Positions 47,839 through 55,420 of a DNA stretch of 64,000 nucleotides are shown piece by piece; position 1 is the stretch's first letter; each line of letters opens with the position of its first letter. The position numbers and the translations under genes were made by a program. The DNA is from DATBAX01 sp963762965. GTDB taxonomy: Bacteria > Acidobacteriota > Terriglobia > Terriglobales > Acidobacteriaceae. The stretch lies in the NCBI GenBank assembly GCA_963762965.1, contig CAVXME010000001.1:744001-808000 (forward strand), in the 5' to 3' direction. The notes beneath the pieces were generated by a model. The model searched no databases. It was not told the origin of the DNA and saw only the letters and a program-made list of their open reading frames with translations.

Positions 47839-49170
47839 TTGATCCCACGCTATACCCGGCCAGAAATGGCCCGCATCTGGAGCGACGAGAACCGCTTCCG
47901 CACCTGGCTGGCCGTGGAAGTGGCCGCCACCCAGACCCTGGCAGCAGCCGGCATGGTCCCCAAAGACGCAGCCAAAGTCATCGAGAAAAAAGCTGACTTC
48001 AACCTCGAGCGCATTCAAGAGATCGAGGCCGAAGTCCGCCACGACGTCATCGCCTTCACCACGTCAGTCGCCGAGATCGTCGGCCCTCACGCCCGCTGGT
48101 TCCACTACGGCCTGACTTCCAACGACGTCGTCGATACCGCCCAGGCCCTGCTCATCCAGCAGGCGTCTGCGATCATCGCCGAAGACCTGCGAAGGCTCTC
48201 CGATGTCCTCAAACGCCGCGCCTGGGAATTCAAAGACACCCCAATGGTCGGCCGCACCCACGGCGTCCACGCCGAACCCATCACGTTCGGTTTCAAGCTC
48301 GCCAACTGGTATTCCGAAGTTCAACGCAACATCGAGCGCTTTAAGAATGCCGCAGAAGACATGCGGGTGGGAAAATTCTCCGGCGCCGTCGGCACCTTCG
48401 CCCACCTAAGCCCTGAGCTGGAAGAAAAGATCTGCGCCCGCCTCGGATTGAAAGCCGCTGCAGTGTCCTCGCAAGTCATCCAGCGTGATCGTCATGCCTA
48501 TTACCTGGCGACGCTGGCCGTCATCGCTTCGACCCTAGACAAGATCGCCACCGAAATCCGGCATCTCCAGCGCACCGAAGTACGCGAAGCCGAGGAATTT
48601 TTCAGCGAGAAACAAAAAGGTTCGTCGGCCATGCCGCACAAGCGCAATCCGGTCACCAGCGAGCAGATCAGCGGACTGGCCCGGGTGGTGCGCTCCAATG
48701 CGCAGGCCGGATTCGAAAACGTCGCCCTATGGCACGAGCGCGATATTTCGCACTCCTCCGCCGAGCGCGTCATCATCCCCGATTCAACCACCCTTGTGGA
48801 TTATCTGTTGCAGAAAACCACCAATCTCATCGATACCCTGTTCGTCTACCCGCAGCGCATGAAAGCCAACCTGGAGAGCACCGGCGGCCTGGTTTTTAGC
48901 GGACAACTATTGCTCGATCTGGTCGAGCATGGCGTCTCGCGGGAAGACGCCTATCGCATGGTCCAAACCCACGCCATGCGTGCCTGGAAAGAGGATCTCA
49001 ATCTTCGCGACCTCGTATTGCAGGACAAATCCATCACTGCGCGCGTCCCGCGTGCGCAACTTGAACGCGCTTTCGATTTGAAGCGCCAGCTAAGCAACAT
49101 CGACAAGATTTTCGCGCGGGTATTCGCCGATGATCGCGAAGCGCCAAAGAAAACGAAGCGGAAACGCTAA
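47839..49170 (+). CDS. purB: Adenylosuccinate lyase (TTG start)
   Basis: It cleaves SAICAR and adenylosuccinate in purine synthesis. 443 residues. MIPRYTRPEMARIWS, TSNDVVDTAQALL, GRTHGVHAEP (catalytic His region) and the flexible signature loop GSSAMPHKRNPV are intact. AAGAGG lies 9 bases before the TTG at 47839, which supports that start. The C-terminus ends in a basic KKTKRKR tail. Confidence 0.95.
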   Translation: MIPRYTRPEMARIWSDENRFRTWLAVEVAATQTLAAAGMVPKDAAKVIEKKADFNLERIQEIEAEVRHDVIAFTTSVAEIVGPHARWFHYGLTSNDVVDTAQALLIQQASAIIAEDLRRLSDVLKRRAWEFKDTPMVGRTHGVHAEPITFGFKLANWYSEVQRNIERFKNAAEDMRVGKFSGAVGTFAHLSPELEEKICARLGLKAAAVSSQVIQRDRHAYYLATLAVIASTLDKIATEIRHLQRTEVREAEEFFSEKQKGSSAMPHKRNPVTSEQISGLARVVRSNAQAGFENVALWHERDISHSSAERVIIPDSTTLVDYLLQKTTNLIDTLFVYPQRMKANLESTGGLVFSGQLLLDLVEHGVSREDAYRMVQTHAMRAWKEDLNLRDLVLQDKSITARVPRAQLERAFDLKRQLSNIDKIFARVFADDREAPKKTKRKR

Positions 49171-49193
49171 TCGCATTTCCGTCCCGAGATCGC

Positions 49194-49610
49194 TTACGAC
49201 ATCTTCCTCGCGAATAGCCACTCAATCGAGGCTGCGCCCGGTCCCATCAACATCAGGCAAATGCAAGCTCCCAGCAGGGTCAAGGGAAGTTCCACGCCCA
49301 TGGTTTGGGCAAAAAACCCATTCTTCAAATGAACCGTCAGGATCGCCACCAGCATATCAATGGCATTCAATCCCGCAGCCAGACGGGTGGCAACTCCCAG
49401 GATGAGCAGCGCGCCGCCCAGAAATTCCACGGTCATGACGATCGCAGCCGAAACCATGGGAAGTGGAATCCCGAAGTGACCAAAGAATCCCGCAACATTG
49501 TGGATCCCCATACCAAATACCTTCTGCCAGCCATGCGCGAAAAACACGGTGCCCACAACCACCCGCAAAACGGTGAGGCCCCAGGACTGCGAACCTGATT
49601 CATTGTTCAT
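49194..49610 (-). CDS. DoxX family membrane protein
   Basis: 138 residues with four hydrophobic helices. VLRVVVGTVFFAHGWQKVFG and VEFLGGALLILGVATRLAA are DoxX signatures. Members have been linked to thiol or redox stress at the membrane. It is on the same strand as the MarR gene 60 bases upstream, so the two may be co-transcribed and co-regulated. Confidence 0.88.
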   Translation of the reverse strand: MNNESGSQSWGLTVLRVVVGTVFFAHGWQKVFGMGIHNVAGFFGHFGIPLPMVSAAIVMTVEFLGGALLILGVATRLAAGLNAIDMLVAILTVHLKNGFFAQTMGVELPLTLLGACICLMLMGPGAASIEWLFARKMS

Positions 49611-49670
49611 TGTTTCTCCTCTGTCATTTTCCAGATTTCAAATCCGAAATGATTTGCCTGCAACGAAAAA

Positions 49671-50141
49671 CTAACCCGAGGTCTCCCGGGCAAGGTCCAG
49701 CAACGATATCAACGACTGAAGACGCTCCTTGCCCAAATGGCCCAACATCTGGCGATTCGCCGCCACCACCGGCCGATCCAGACTCTTCAGCAACTTCAGC
49801 CCAGCGGTGGTAATGCAGGTCCGAATCACCCGCCGGTCTTTTTTTTGACGCTGACGGCGGACCAGCCCCCGGCGTTCCAGCCGGCCCATCAGCCGTGTAA
49901 TGTCCGGATCGCGATTGATCATGCGTTCCGCAATCTCGCTGCACGTCAGACCTTCCCTGCCCGCGCCCCGCAAAATCCGCAATGCATTGTACTGGGTTGG
50001 CGATAGCCCATGCTTCTTGAACATCTCACCCGCGCGCCACTGTAGCACGTCGGCGGTGCGTAGCAACCCAACGAACGCCGCTTCCTCCAGCGTTCCAAAC
50101 GGGCGCTTCTGTCTGATTTCCGACTGGATCGTCTTGGCCAC
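49671..50141 (-). CDS. MarR family transcriptional regulator
   Basis: 156 residues. The winged helix is LSPTQYNALRILRG and LTCSEIAERMINRDPDITRLM, with the wing RRQRQKKDRRVIRTCIT. MarR proteins repress from palindromes near their own promoters; two palindromes lie in the gap before the divergent BON gene. The downstream DoxX gene is a likely target. Confidence 0.9.
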   Translation of the reverse strand: MAKTIQSEIRQKRPFGTLEEAAFVGLLRTADVLQWRAGEMFKKHGLSPTQYNALRILRGAGREGLTCSEIAERMINRDPDITRLMGRLERRGLVRRQRQKKDRRVIRTCITTAGLKLLKSLDRPVVAANRQMLGHLGKERLQSLISLLDLARETSG

Positions 50142-50153
50142 GCCATATCATAA

Positions 50154-50165
50154 TCGTTACAACGA
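50154..50165. promoter_or_regulatory. TCGTT-AC-AACGA palindrome near marR
   Basis: A perfect 5-base inverted repeat, 12 bases upstream of the marR start codon. It is a candidate autoregulatory operator. Confidence 0.4.
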
Positions 50166-50228
50166 ATATCTTCCAGTTGTTACAAATCTTTACATGATCC
50201 CCCGCAACTTTTGTGCCAATCCGCTGTT

Positions 50229-50242
50229 TAACCAATTGGTTA
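50229..50242. promoter_or_regulatory. TAACCAATTGGTTA perfect palindrome
   Basis: A 14-base perfect palindrome 33 bases before the BON-protein ATG, in the marR-BON divergent region. Its size and AT-rich symmetry fit a MarR-type operator. Confidence 0.5.
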
Positions 50243-50274
50243 GTAAAGTGGAAGGCCAGAGAAGGAGCTACGTC

Positions 50275-51027
50275 ATGAAAAACATTCTTAAGGCTTTGAC
50301 ATCATTTTTAGGCATTAGCTTGCTCAGCGTTGGGCTGACGGCGCAAACCGCTGCCCGCTACGACCAGCAAATCCAGGCCAAAATAACTCAGGAATTGGCG
50401 CAGAAGAAAGAATTCCGCAACCTGCAAGCTTCGGTCGAAGACGGCATCGTTACGCTTACCGGCAACGTGGACCTTTACCAGCAAGAACTGGACGCGGCCA
50501 GGAAAGTCCGTAAGACCGAGCATGTTCAAGGCGTCCGCAACTTGATCGCCGTCGCCGGCCCGAACGTAGCGGACGACTCGCTCACCGCCAAGCTGGATCG
50601 CCAGCTCTACTATGACCGCGTCGGTTACGATGCTCAATTCAATTTCGTCACCGCCTCGGCAATAGATGGCGTGGTCACCTTGAACGGCGCGACCCGCACC
50701 GAGTTCGATCGCGATTCCGCCCTCGGGCTGGTGGACAACACACCGGGAGTTAAACATGTGATCAACAACATCGCCGTCTCTCCGGTTTCGTTCGCCGATG
50801 ACGCAATTAGAATCCGCGCCATGCGAGCCATCTACCGCGACCCCGAACTCGGACGCTACGCCAGTGATCCGGCAAAGCCAATCCGCATCGTGGTGGTGAA
50901 TGGCAAGCTGACTCTCTACGGAACCGTAGAAAGCAAAATGGACAAAGAAATCGCCGGTCTAAAGGCCAACCAGGTCTTCGGTGCCTTCAGCGTCCAGAAC
51001 AACCTGGAAGTCGCCGGCAAGTCGTAA
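50275..51027 (+). CDS. Periplasmic protein with three BON domains
   Basis: 250 residues from the ATG at 50275, preceded by GAAGGAG. The signal peptide is LTSFLGISLLSVGLTAQ. Three BON repeats are visible: EFRNLQASVEDGIVTLTGNV, VTASAIDGVVTLNGATRT and IRIVVVNGKLTLYGTVESK. BON domains bind phospholipid or envelope components (OsmY type). It is divergent from marR and followed by a strong terminator. Confidence 0.88.
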   Translation: MKNILKALTSFLGISLLSVGLTAQTAARYDQQIQAKITQELAQKKEFRNLQASVEDGIVTLTGNVDLYQQELDAARKVRKTEHVQGVRNLIAVAGPNVADDSLTAKLDRQLYYDRVGYDAQFNFVTASAIDGVVTLNGATRTEFDRDSALGLVDNTPGVKHVINNIAVSPVSFADDAIRIRAMRAIYRDPELGRYASDPAKPIRIVVVNGKLTLYGTVESKMDKEIAGLKANQVFGAFSVQNNLEVAGKS

Positions 51028-51052
51028 TCAGTTCGCAGCACCGATCGGAGGG

Positions 51053-51083
51053 AAAGGCACGGCCAAACAGCCGTGCCTTTTTT
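51053..51083 (+). terminator. Intrinsic terminator after the BON gene
   Basis: GGCACGGC-CAAACA-GCCGTGCC followed by TTTTTT, with AAA before the stem. Confidence 0.95.
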
Positions 51084-51092
51084 CCGCTTTTT

Positions 51093-51134
51093 GTGGGGAC
51101 GGGTCTCTGACCCGTCCGCCGAGCGCAGCTCGGC
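51093..51134. repeat. Twin-hairpin element (family D), copy 2
   Basis: Hairpin 1 GGACGGGTC-TCT-GACCCGTCC, hairpin 2 CCGAGC-GCA-GCTCGG. It lies 10 bases after an intrinsic terminator and between convergent genes, as does copy 1. Confidence 0.8.
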
Positions 51135-51186
51135 AAATCTTTCTCTCGGCCACCGGAACCCTCGGCTTGAAAGATACCTGCTTCTT

Positions 51187-51250
51187 TGGGTGGAGCAGCG
51201 CTTCAGCGCTGCGTCAAAGCGGCACTGAGGACGGCTTCAGCCGCTGAGGT
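51187..51250. repeat. Family E repeat before larB
   Basis: GGGTGGAGCAGCGCTTCAGC and a second palindrome CGGCTTCAGCCG. Inverse orientation to the copy at 32765-32827. Confidence 0.65.
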
Positions 51251-51255
51251 AGGAC

Positions 51256-52014
51256 CTACAGCCTATTAATCAACGCCGCCACATACCCCGCCCCAAATCC
51301 ATTATCAATATTCACCACACTCACATTCGACGCGCACGAATTCATCATCCCCAGCAACGCAGCCACGCCCCTGAACGCCGCGCCATAACCAATGCTCGTC
51401 GGCACCGCAATCACCGGCACCCCCACCAACCCGCCGACCACGCTCGGCAACGCCCCTTCCATCCCCGCACACACAATCACCACGCGCGCCCGCGCCAGCG
51501 CCCCACGATTCGCCAGCAGCCTATGAATCCCCGCCACGCCGACGTCATACAACCGCTCCACGTCGTTGCCCATTACTTCCGCAGTAACCACAGCCTCTTC
51601 CGCCACCGGGATATCGCTCGTCCCCGCCGAGACCACCGCAATGATCCCCTTGCCATATTTTTTCTTATCGCGTTGCAACGCGATGGCCCCAGCCGGTTCC
51701 CGATACTCCACTCCACGCACTTTCTTTTTCACGGCCGCAAACTGCTTTTCGCTGGCGCGAGTCGCCAGCACGTTCCCGCCCTGTTTCGCCAATCGGGAAA
51801 AAATCTGCGCCAGCTGCGTTGCCGTCTTCCCTTGCCCAAAAATCACCTCCGGCATACCCACTCGCAGCGCCCGATGATGGTCCACCTTGGCAAATCCCAA
51901 ATCTTCAAACGGCAAATGCCGTAGACGCTGCACGGCGTCATCAGGCGAGAGTTTGCCCCCGCGTACCTGCTCAAAAAGTTTCCGAATGGATTCAGCGTTC
52001 AAAATATCACTCAA
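51256..52014 (-). CDS. larB: LarB, pyridinium-3,5-biscarboxylate mononucleotide synthase (TTG start)
   Basis: It carboxylates nicotinate adenine dinucleotide on the way to the nickel-pincer cofactor. 252 residues with the AIR-carboxylase-like C-terminal domain: VVSAGTSDIPVAEEAVVTAE, CAGMEGALPSVVGGL, PTSIGYGAAFRG, NIDNGFGAGYVAA. The start is a TTG at 52014 (no ATG in a suitable place). larC and larE are not beside it, so the pathway would depend on genes elsewhere. Confidence 0.9.
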   Translation of the reverse strand: MSDILNAESIRKLFEQVRGGKLSPDDAVQRLRHLPFEDLGFAKVDHHRALRVGMPEVIFGQGKTATQLAQIFSRLAKQGGNVLATRASEKQFAAVKKKVRGVEYREPAGAIALQRDKKKYGKGIIAVVSAGTSDIPVAEEAVVTAEVMGNDVERLYDVGVAGIHRLLANRGALARARVVIVCAGMEGALPSVVGGLVGVPVIAVPTSIGYGAAFRGVAALLGMMNSCASNVSVVNIDNGFGAGYVAALINRL

Positions 52015-52046
52015 TCAAGATGTTACAGGAAGCTTCACGGCCGAGG

Positions 52047-52087
52047 GTGCCCCGTCCTTCCCGCGCACTTTGCGGGGCGGGGCTTTT
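52047..52087. repeat. Family G repeat (CCGTCCTTCCCGCGCACTTT)
   Basis: The reverse complement CGCAAAGTGCGCGGGAAGGA is found at 55377-55404. Both are intergenic. Confidence 0.65.
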
Positions 52088-52138
52088 CGAAAGCACCGCC
52101 ACATCAGGGGCCAACAACACGACGAAACTAGGTTTTGA

Positions 52139-53716
52139 TTAGCTTCCCGCCGTCGCCGTTTTCGCGCCCTGGTGATGGGAGCGCAGTTCCAGCGCGAGTT
52201 TCAGGCAAGTCTTCCGCGCATTGCCCGGCTCTTCCAAATTGGCTAGAAAAAGATGCCGCAGAGCACTCCTGCTCACACGCCCAGCGAGATAGCTGTCGTA
52301 CAACTCGCTGCCTAATGTGTATCCGAGTTTTTGCGCCATGCCATCGAACCTGGCTCGATCAGCATGCGCTGCATTCTGCGCCAGCTTGTCACATCCAGCC
52401 CGAATCATGTCACAGTCATTCTCATTCACCGCAGGCCGCGCCGGATATAAGACTCGCGATCCAAAATAGCTCAACGCGTATTCAACCGTCCGCGCATAGA
52501 ACCGGTCGATCCGTGCACTGTCTGCAACCGGATGCCCGCTCCTCAACAACGGCAGCCCACGGCACGCGTGGTGCAAGAATCGTGCTGCCTCTTCCGCCGC
52601 ATACATCATATGGAACTCCCGCAAATAGAATGCATTGATCGCGGGCAGATACACGCTGCCGTGGGCTCCTCCACCCCGCAGCATGGTTTCTAATTTCTTC
52701 TCTTCCCCGGTCGCCCGCAGAAGCAGATGCCGCAAGCGTGCATCAGATGACCCGCAATAGATCTCCGGCAGCAGGTCGACCAGAAATTTCGGCTGGGTTC
52801 CATTGTGCGAGGAGTAGCGATTGATGTCGAGGAAGCGCAGCAGACCGTCAATCAGGTTATAGATGGTGGGTGCGACATCGACCCCATCTTCTTCCCGGCT
52901 CCAGCGGCTCAAGCAGAGGCGATAATTTTCGTACTTCTCCAGCGGAGTCGAGTTGAATACACAAACCACATCATTCTCGACTCGCACCCACTCCACTTCG
53001 CGTTGCTCTCCTGCGGCCTGCCAATAAAGAGCATCCACATTTTGCAGAACGGTCAACACTTTCTCCTGCGGCAACTGCTCGCGCAACACTCGCGGAAGAT
53101 GTTTCGGCGCCAGGTGGGACTCGCCAAACAGCACCATGATCGCCGCATTCGGATGCCGCTGCCGGATCTCCCCAATCTTGTGCGCGGCATGACGATCACG
53201 CGCGCCAATCTTGCGCAGGTCTTCCCGCGGCATGCAGTCCAGACCATAGATAGCTTCGCCATGCTCGCGCGCCGTGGTCAGCAATTCGTAGAATGGCCCC
53301 CACTCATAACCCCAGTCGAGATCAAACCGAATCCGCTGACGCAGTTCGTGCTCATCAATCTCGCGCCGCCACCACTCGTCAAGGATGTGCTGATCGCGCG
53401 CAAAGATCGTCTCCACCGCCAACACCACAGGACGATCCCCCGGTTGCGTACGCTGTTCCAGCAACGCCCCAGCCCACCGCTGCGACATCGGCAACGCATG
53501 GTAGTCGCCAACCAGCAAGACATCCGCAGCACAGACGGCATCATTCCATTGTTGGGTATCAAGAATGGATTGATAAGAATTGAAAGCCTGATTGAAATCT
53601 TGCAGATATTTTCGGCTACCGTTGTGGTCGTTGGCTTTGATCTCGCGCACCACGACCTCCAGCGCATGAAGTTGCGCTGCACTGCGGCGGGACCGCAAGT
53701 CGGTGGTGGTCGCCAT
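52139..53716 (-). CDS. ChaN-like domain protein
   Basis: 525 residues, no signal peptide. The N-terminal half resembles ChaN/DUF399 heme-binding proteins: VLLVGDYHALPMSQ, VLAVETIFARDQH, FGESHLAPKHLPRVL with the histidine positions conserved. The C-terminal half (from about 300) is helical and unfamiliar. ChaN proteins of Gram-negatives are usually lipoproteins of about 300 residues, so this is a longer, apparently cytoplasmic version. Divergent from ubiX. Confidence 0.7.
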   Translation of the reverse strand: MATTTDLRSRRSAAQLHALEVVVREIKANDHNGSRKYLQDFNQAFNSYQSILDTQQWNDAVCAADVLLVGDYHALPMSQRWAGALLEQRTQPGDRPVVLAVETIFARDQHILDEWWRREIDEHELRQRIRFDLDWGYEWGPFYELLTTAREHGEAIYGLDCMPREDLRKIGARDRHAAHKIGEIRQRHPNAAIMVLFGESHLAPKHLPRVLREQLPQEKVLTVLQNVDALYWQAAGEQREVEWVRVENDVVCVFNSTPLEKYENYRLCLSRWSREEDGVDVAPTIYNLIDGLLRFLDINRYSSHNGTQPKFLVDLLPEIYCGSSDARLRHLLLRATGEEKKLETMLRGGGAHGSVYLPAINAFYLREFHMMYAAEEAARFLHHACRGLPLLRSGHPVADSARIDRFYARTVEYALSYFGSRVLYPARPAVNENDCDMIRAGCDKLAQNAAHADRARFDGMAQKLGYTLGSELYDSYLAGRVSRSALRHLFLANLEEPGNARKTCLKLALELRSHHQGAKTATAGS

Positions 53717-53723
53717 GGCTTCC

Positions 53724-53756
53724 GTCGTTCGTCCTTGGTCGTTGGTCGTTCGCCGA
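53724..53756. repeat. Family A repeat
   Basis: Variants of CGTCGTTCGTCCTTGGTCGT in the gap between the ChaN-like gene and ubiX. Confidence 0.75.
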
Positions 53757-53825
53757 AATCAAGACGCTCGACCTTGACTGCTTCCTGCGTTGCTCCTATG
53801 CTCGAAACCTTGGGGAGAATCTTTT

Positions 53826-54434
53826 TTGCCTATTCATCCGCCGCAAAATCTGACTGTCGCCACGACCGGCGCCAGCGGATCGTTATTCCTGAAACACTTC
53901 TTGCTCGCCGTCGAACGCGACAAGCGCGTATCGAACGTCAACTTCATTGCCTCCGACAGCGCCCTGCGCGTCATGGCCGAAGAGCTTGGCCTGCGCGGCC
54001 GCAACAACTTGGTCGGACAAATCCTTGGCGGCAAAAAAGCCTCACGCAAAATTCAGCAGCAAGCCAACGCCGATATCGGCGCCAACATTGCCAGCGGTTC
54101 CTATCCCTCCGACGCCATGGTGGTCATCCCATGCAGCGTGGGCTCGCTGGCCCGCATCGCCAATGGCATCGCCTCCCACCTGATCGAGCGTGCCGCCGAC
54201 GTGTGCCTCAAAGAGAAGCGTCCGCTGGTGCTGTGTGTGCGCGAGACGCCGCTCAATAAAATTCACATCCGCAACATGTACCGCGCCGCCGACGCCGGCG
54301 CGACTGTCTTCCCGCTCATCCCGGCCTTCTACAACCGGCCCGCCAGCCTGGACGTCATGGCCCGCGAGTTCGCTTACCGGGTGCTGGCCCACATCGGCCT
54401 GCCGCAGGCGGACGCCTATCGCTGGAAAGGCTGA
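53826..54434 (+). CDS. ubiX: Flavin prenyltransferase UbiX (TTG start)
   Basis: It makes prenylated FMN for UbiD-type decarboxylases. 202 residues. TVATTGASGSLFLKHFL, MVVIPCSVGSLARIANGIA, LVLCVRETPLNKIHIRNM and AGATVFPLIPAFY are the family signatures. The TTG at 53826 is chosen because GGGGAG ends 8 bases upstream; a TTG at 53790 is the alternative. No ubiD lies in the window. Confidence 0.93.
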   Translation: MPIHPPQNLTVATTGASGSLFLKHFLLAVERDKRVSNVNFIASDSALRVMAEELGLRGRNNLVGQILGGKKASRKIQQQANADIGANIASGSYPSDAMVVIPCSVGSLARIANGIASHLIERAADVCLKEKRPLVLCVRETPLNKIHIRNMYRAADAGATVFPLIPAFYNRPASLDVMAREFAYRVLAHIGLPQADAYRWKG

Positions 54435-54459
54435 CGCCTCTTCTACTTAGGGGAGACTT

Positions 54460-55155
54460 TCAGTTTAGAAACCCAAAGGTGCAGGCAGTAGATTCCCCCG
54501 GGTCATGTACCGCTGGCCGGAGCCTGCAAAATGGAGAAGTGTTCCACGTGGAACATTTTGTGGGTATGGAAATGTACGTATAGAAATGTATGAAGTGGCT
54601 TGTTTTGTTTAAGTTGGAGAAAGATTCCCGTTTTGGGAATAGGGGGTCAGAGTGCGGGTGAGGCGCTCGATTAGTTTTCCGACGTTGAGGGAAGAGTTTG
54701 GTGAGTTCGGAACGCTTGGCGAGTTCAAAGTCTTCGAAATCGAATCCTGGGGCTACGGTGCAGCCTACCAGAGCAAAGGAATTGGGATCCTTAAGGCAGG
54801 AAGCGAACCAGCATCCAGCTTTGACGACCGCTTGAAAGACTTCTCCCTCTTCTGGATTGTTCCCCAGCTGAATCTGCGAATAGGTCCCGTTTTCGGCGAT
54901 TACGTGAACCAGCAATGAGCTGCCGGCGTAAAAGTGCCACAACTCATCCGAACGGAGGCGATGGAAGGCTGAGAAGTTTCCGCCATCCAGAAGGAAATAG
55001 ATGGCGGTGGAAGCAGCCCGCGCTCCGGTGAATTTTGGCGACAGGGCTTCCTTTGCGATCATTAAATCCGCGCGATAAGTCTGACGATAGTAGCCGCCTT
55101 CGGGATGAGGGAGCAGACCCAGCTTGGCGATCCAGTATTGAGCGTCTCTTGGCAT
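54460..55155 (-). CDS. DUF985 cupin protein, likely frameshifted near the C-terminus
   Basis: 231 residues as read. The cupin part is clear: GLLPHPEGGYYRQTYR, TAIYFLLDGGNFSAFHRLRSDELWHFYAG, LVGCTVAPGFDFEDFELA. After KLFPQRRK the frame leaves the family pattern and runs 60 atypical residues. Removing one A from the AAAA at that point gives RRKLIERLTR and a stop at 54609, the expected family ending. So one extra base is likely, in the codons around 54676-54682. The function of the family is uncertain (sugar epimerase-like fold). Confidence 0.8.
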   Translation of the reverse strand: MPRDAQYWIAKLGLLPHPEGGYYRQTYRADLMIAKEALSPKFTGARAASTAIYFLLDGGNFSAFHRLRSDELWHFYAGSSLLVHVIAENGTYSQIQLGNNPEEGEVFQAVVKAGCWFASCLKDPNSFALVGCTVAPGFDFEDFELAKRSELTKLFPQRRKTNRAPHPHSDPLFPKRESFSNLNKTSHFIHFYTYISIPTKCSTWNTSPFCRLRPAVHDPGESTACTFGFLN

Positions 55156-55227
55156 AGCGAAGTCATTCTAATCGAGGGAGTGGAAAAGCCCCTTCACCCT
55201 CAGTTTGGATTTTCTCGTCTTCTAGAG

Positions 55228-55333
55228 TGTCATCCTGAGCTTGCGAAGGATCTTGCGGGGAGCGAGGTACGCTGTCTGCTCATCCGCTCCAGATCCCTCG
55301 CCCGGCTGAAATGCGCCGGGTCTTCGGGATGAC
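55228..55333. mobile_element. Family C/H MITE-like element with GTCATCC...GGATGAC ends
   Basis: The left end GTCATCCTGAGCTTGCGAAG and the right end GGGTCTTCGGGATGAC bound a 106-base element with an internal CCCGGC/GCCGGG hairpin. No ORF. It links the family C left end with the family H right end. Confidence 0.65.
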
Positions 55334-55371
55334 CAAGTGGGGTATTGCAAGAAAACCCTGCCCTCTCGCAA

Positions 55372-55404
55372 AGTGCGCGGGAAGGACGGGGCCCCCGGTT
55401 GAGG
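55372..55404. repeat. Family G repeat, second copy
   Basis: CGCAAAGTGCGCGGGAAGGA, inverse of 52047-52087, just downstream of the TonB receptor stop. Confidence 0.65.
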
Positions 55405-55420
55405 TGATCCGCTTGACTGT

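Noticed and set aside
52805..54259. 484-codon plus-strand open frame
   Set aside because: It overlaps the ChaN-like gene on the other strand and ubiX in another frame; the product is Arg/His/Pro-rich noise.
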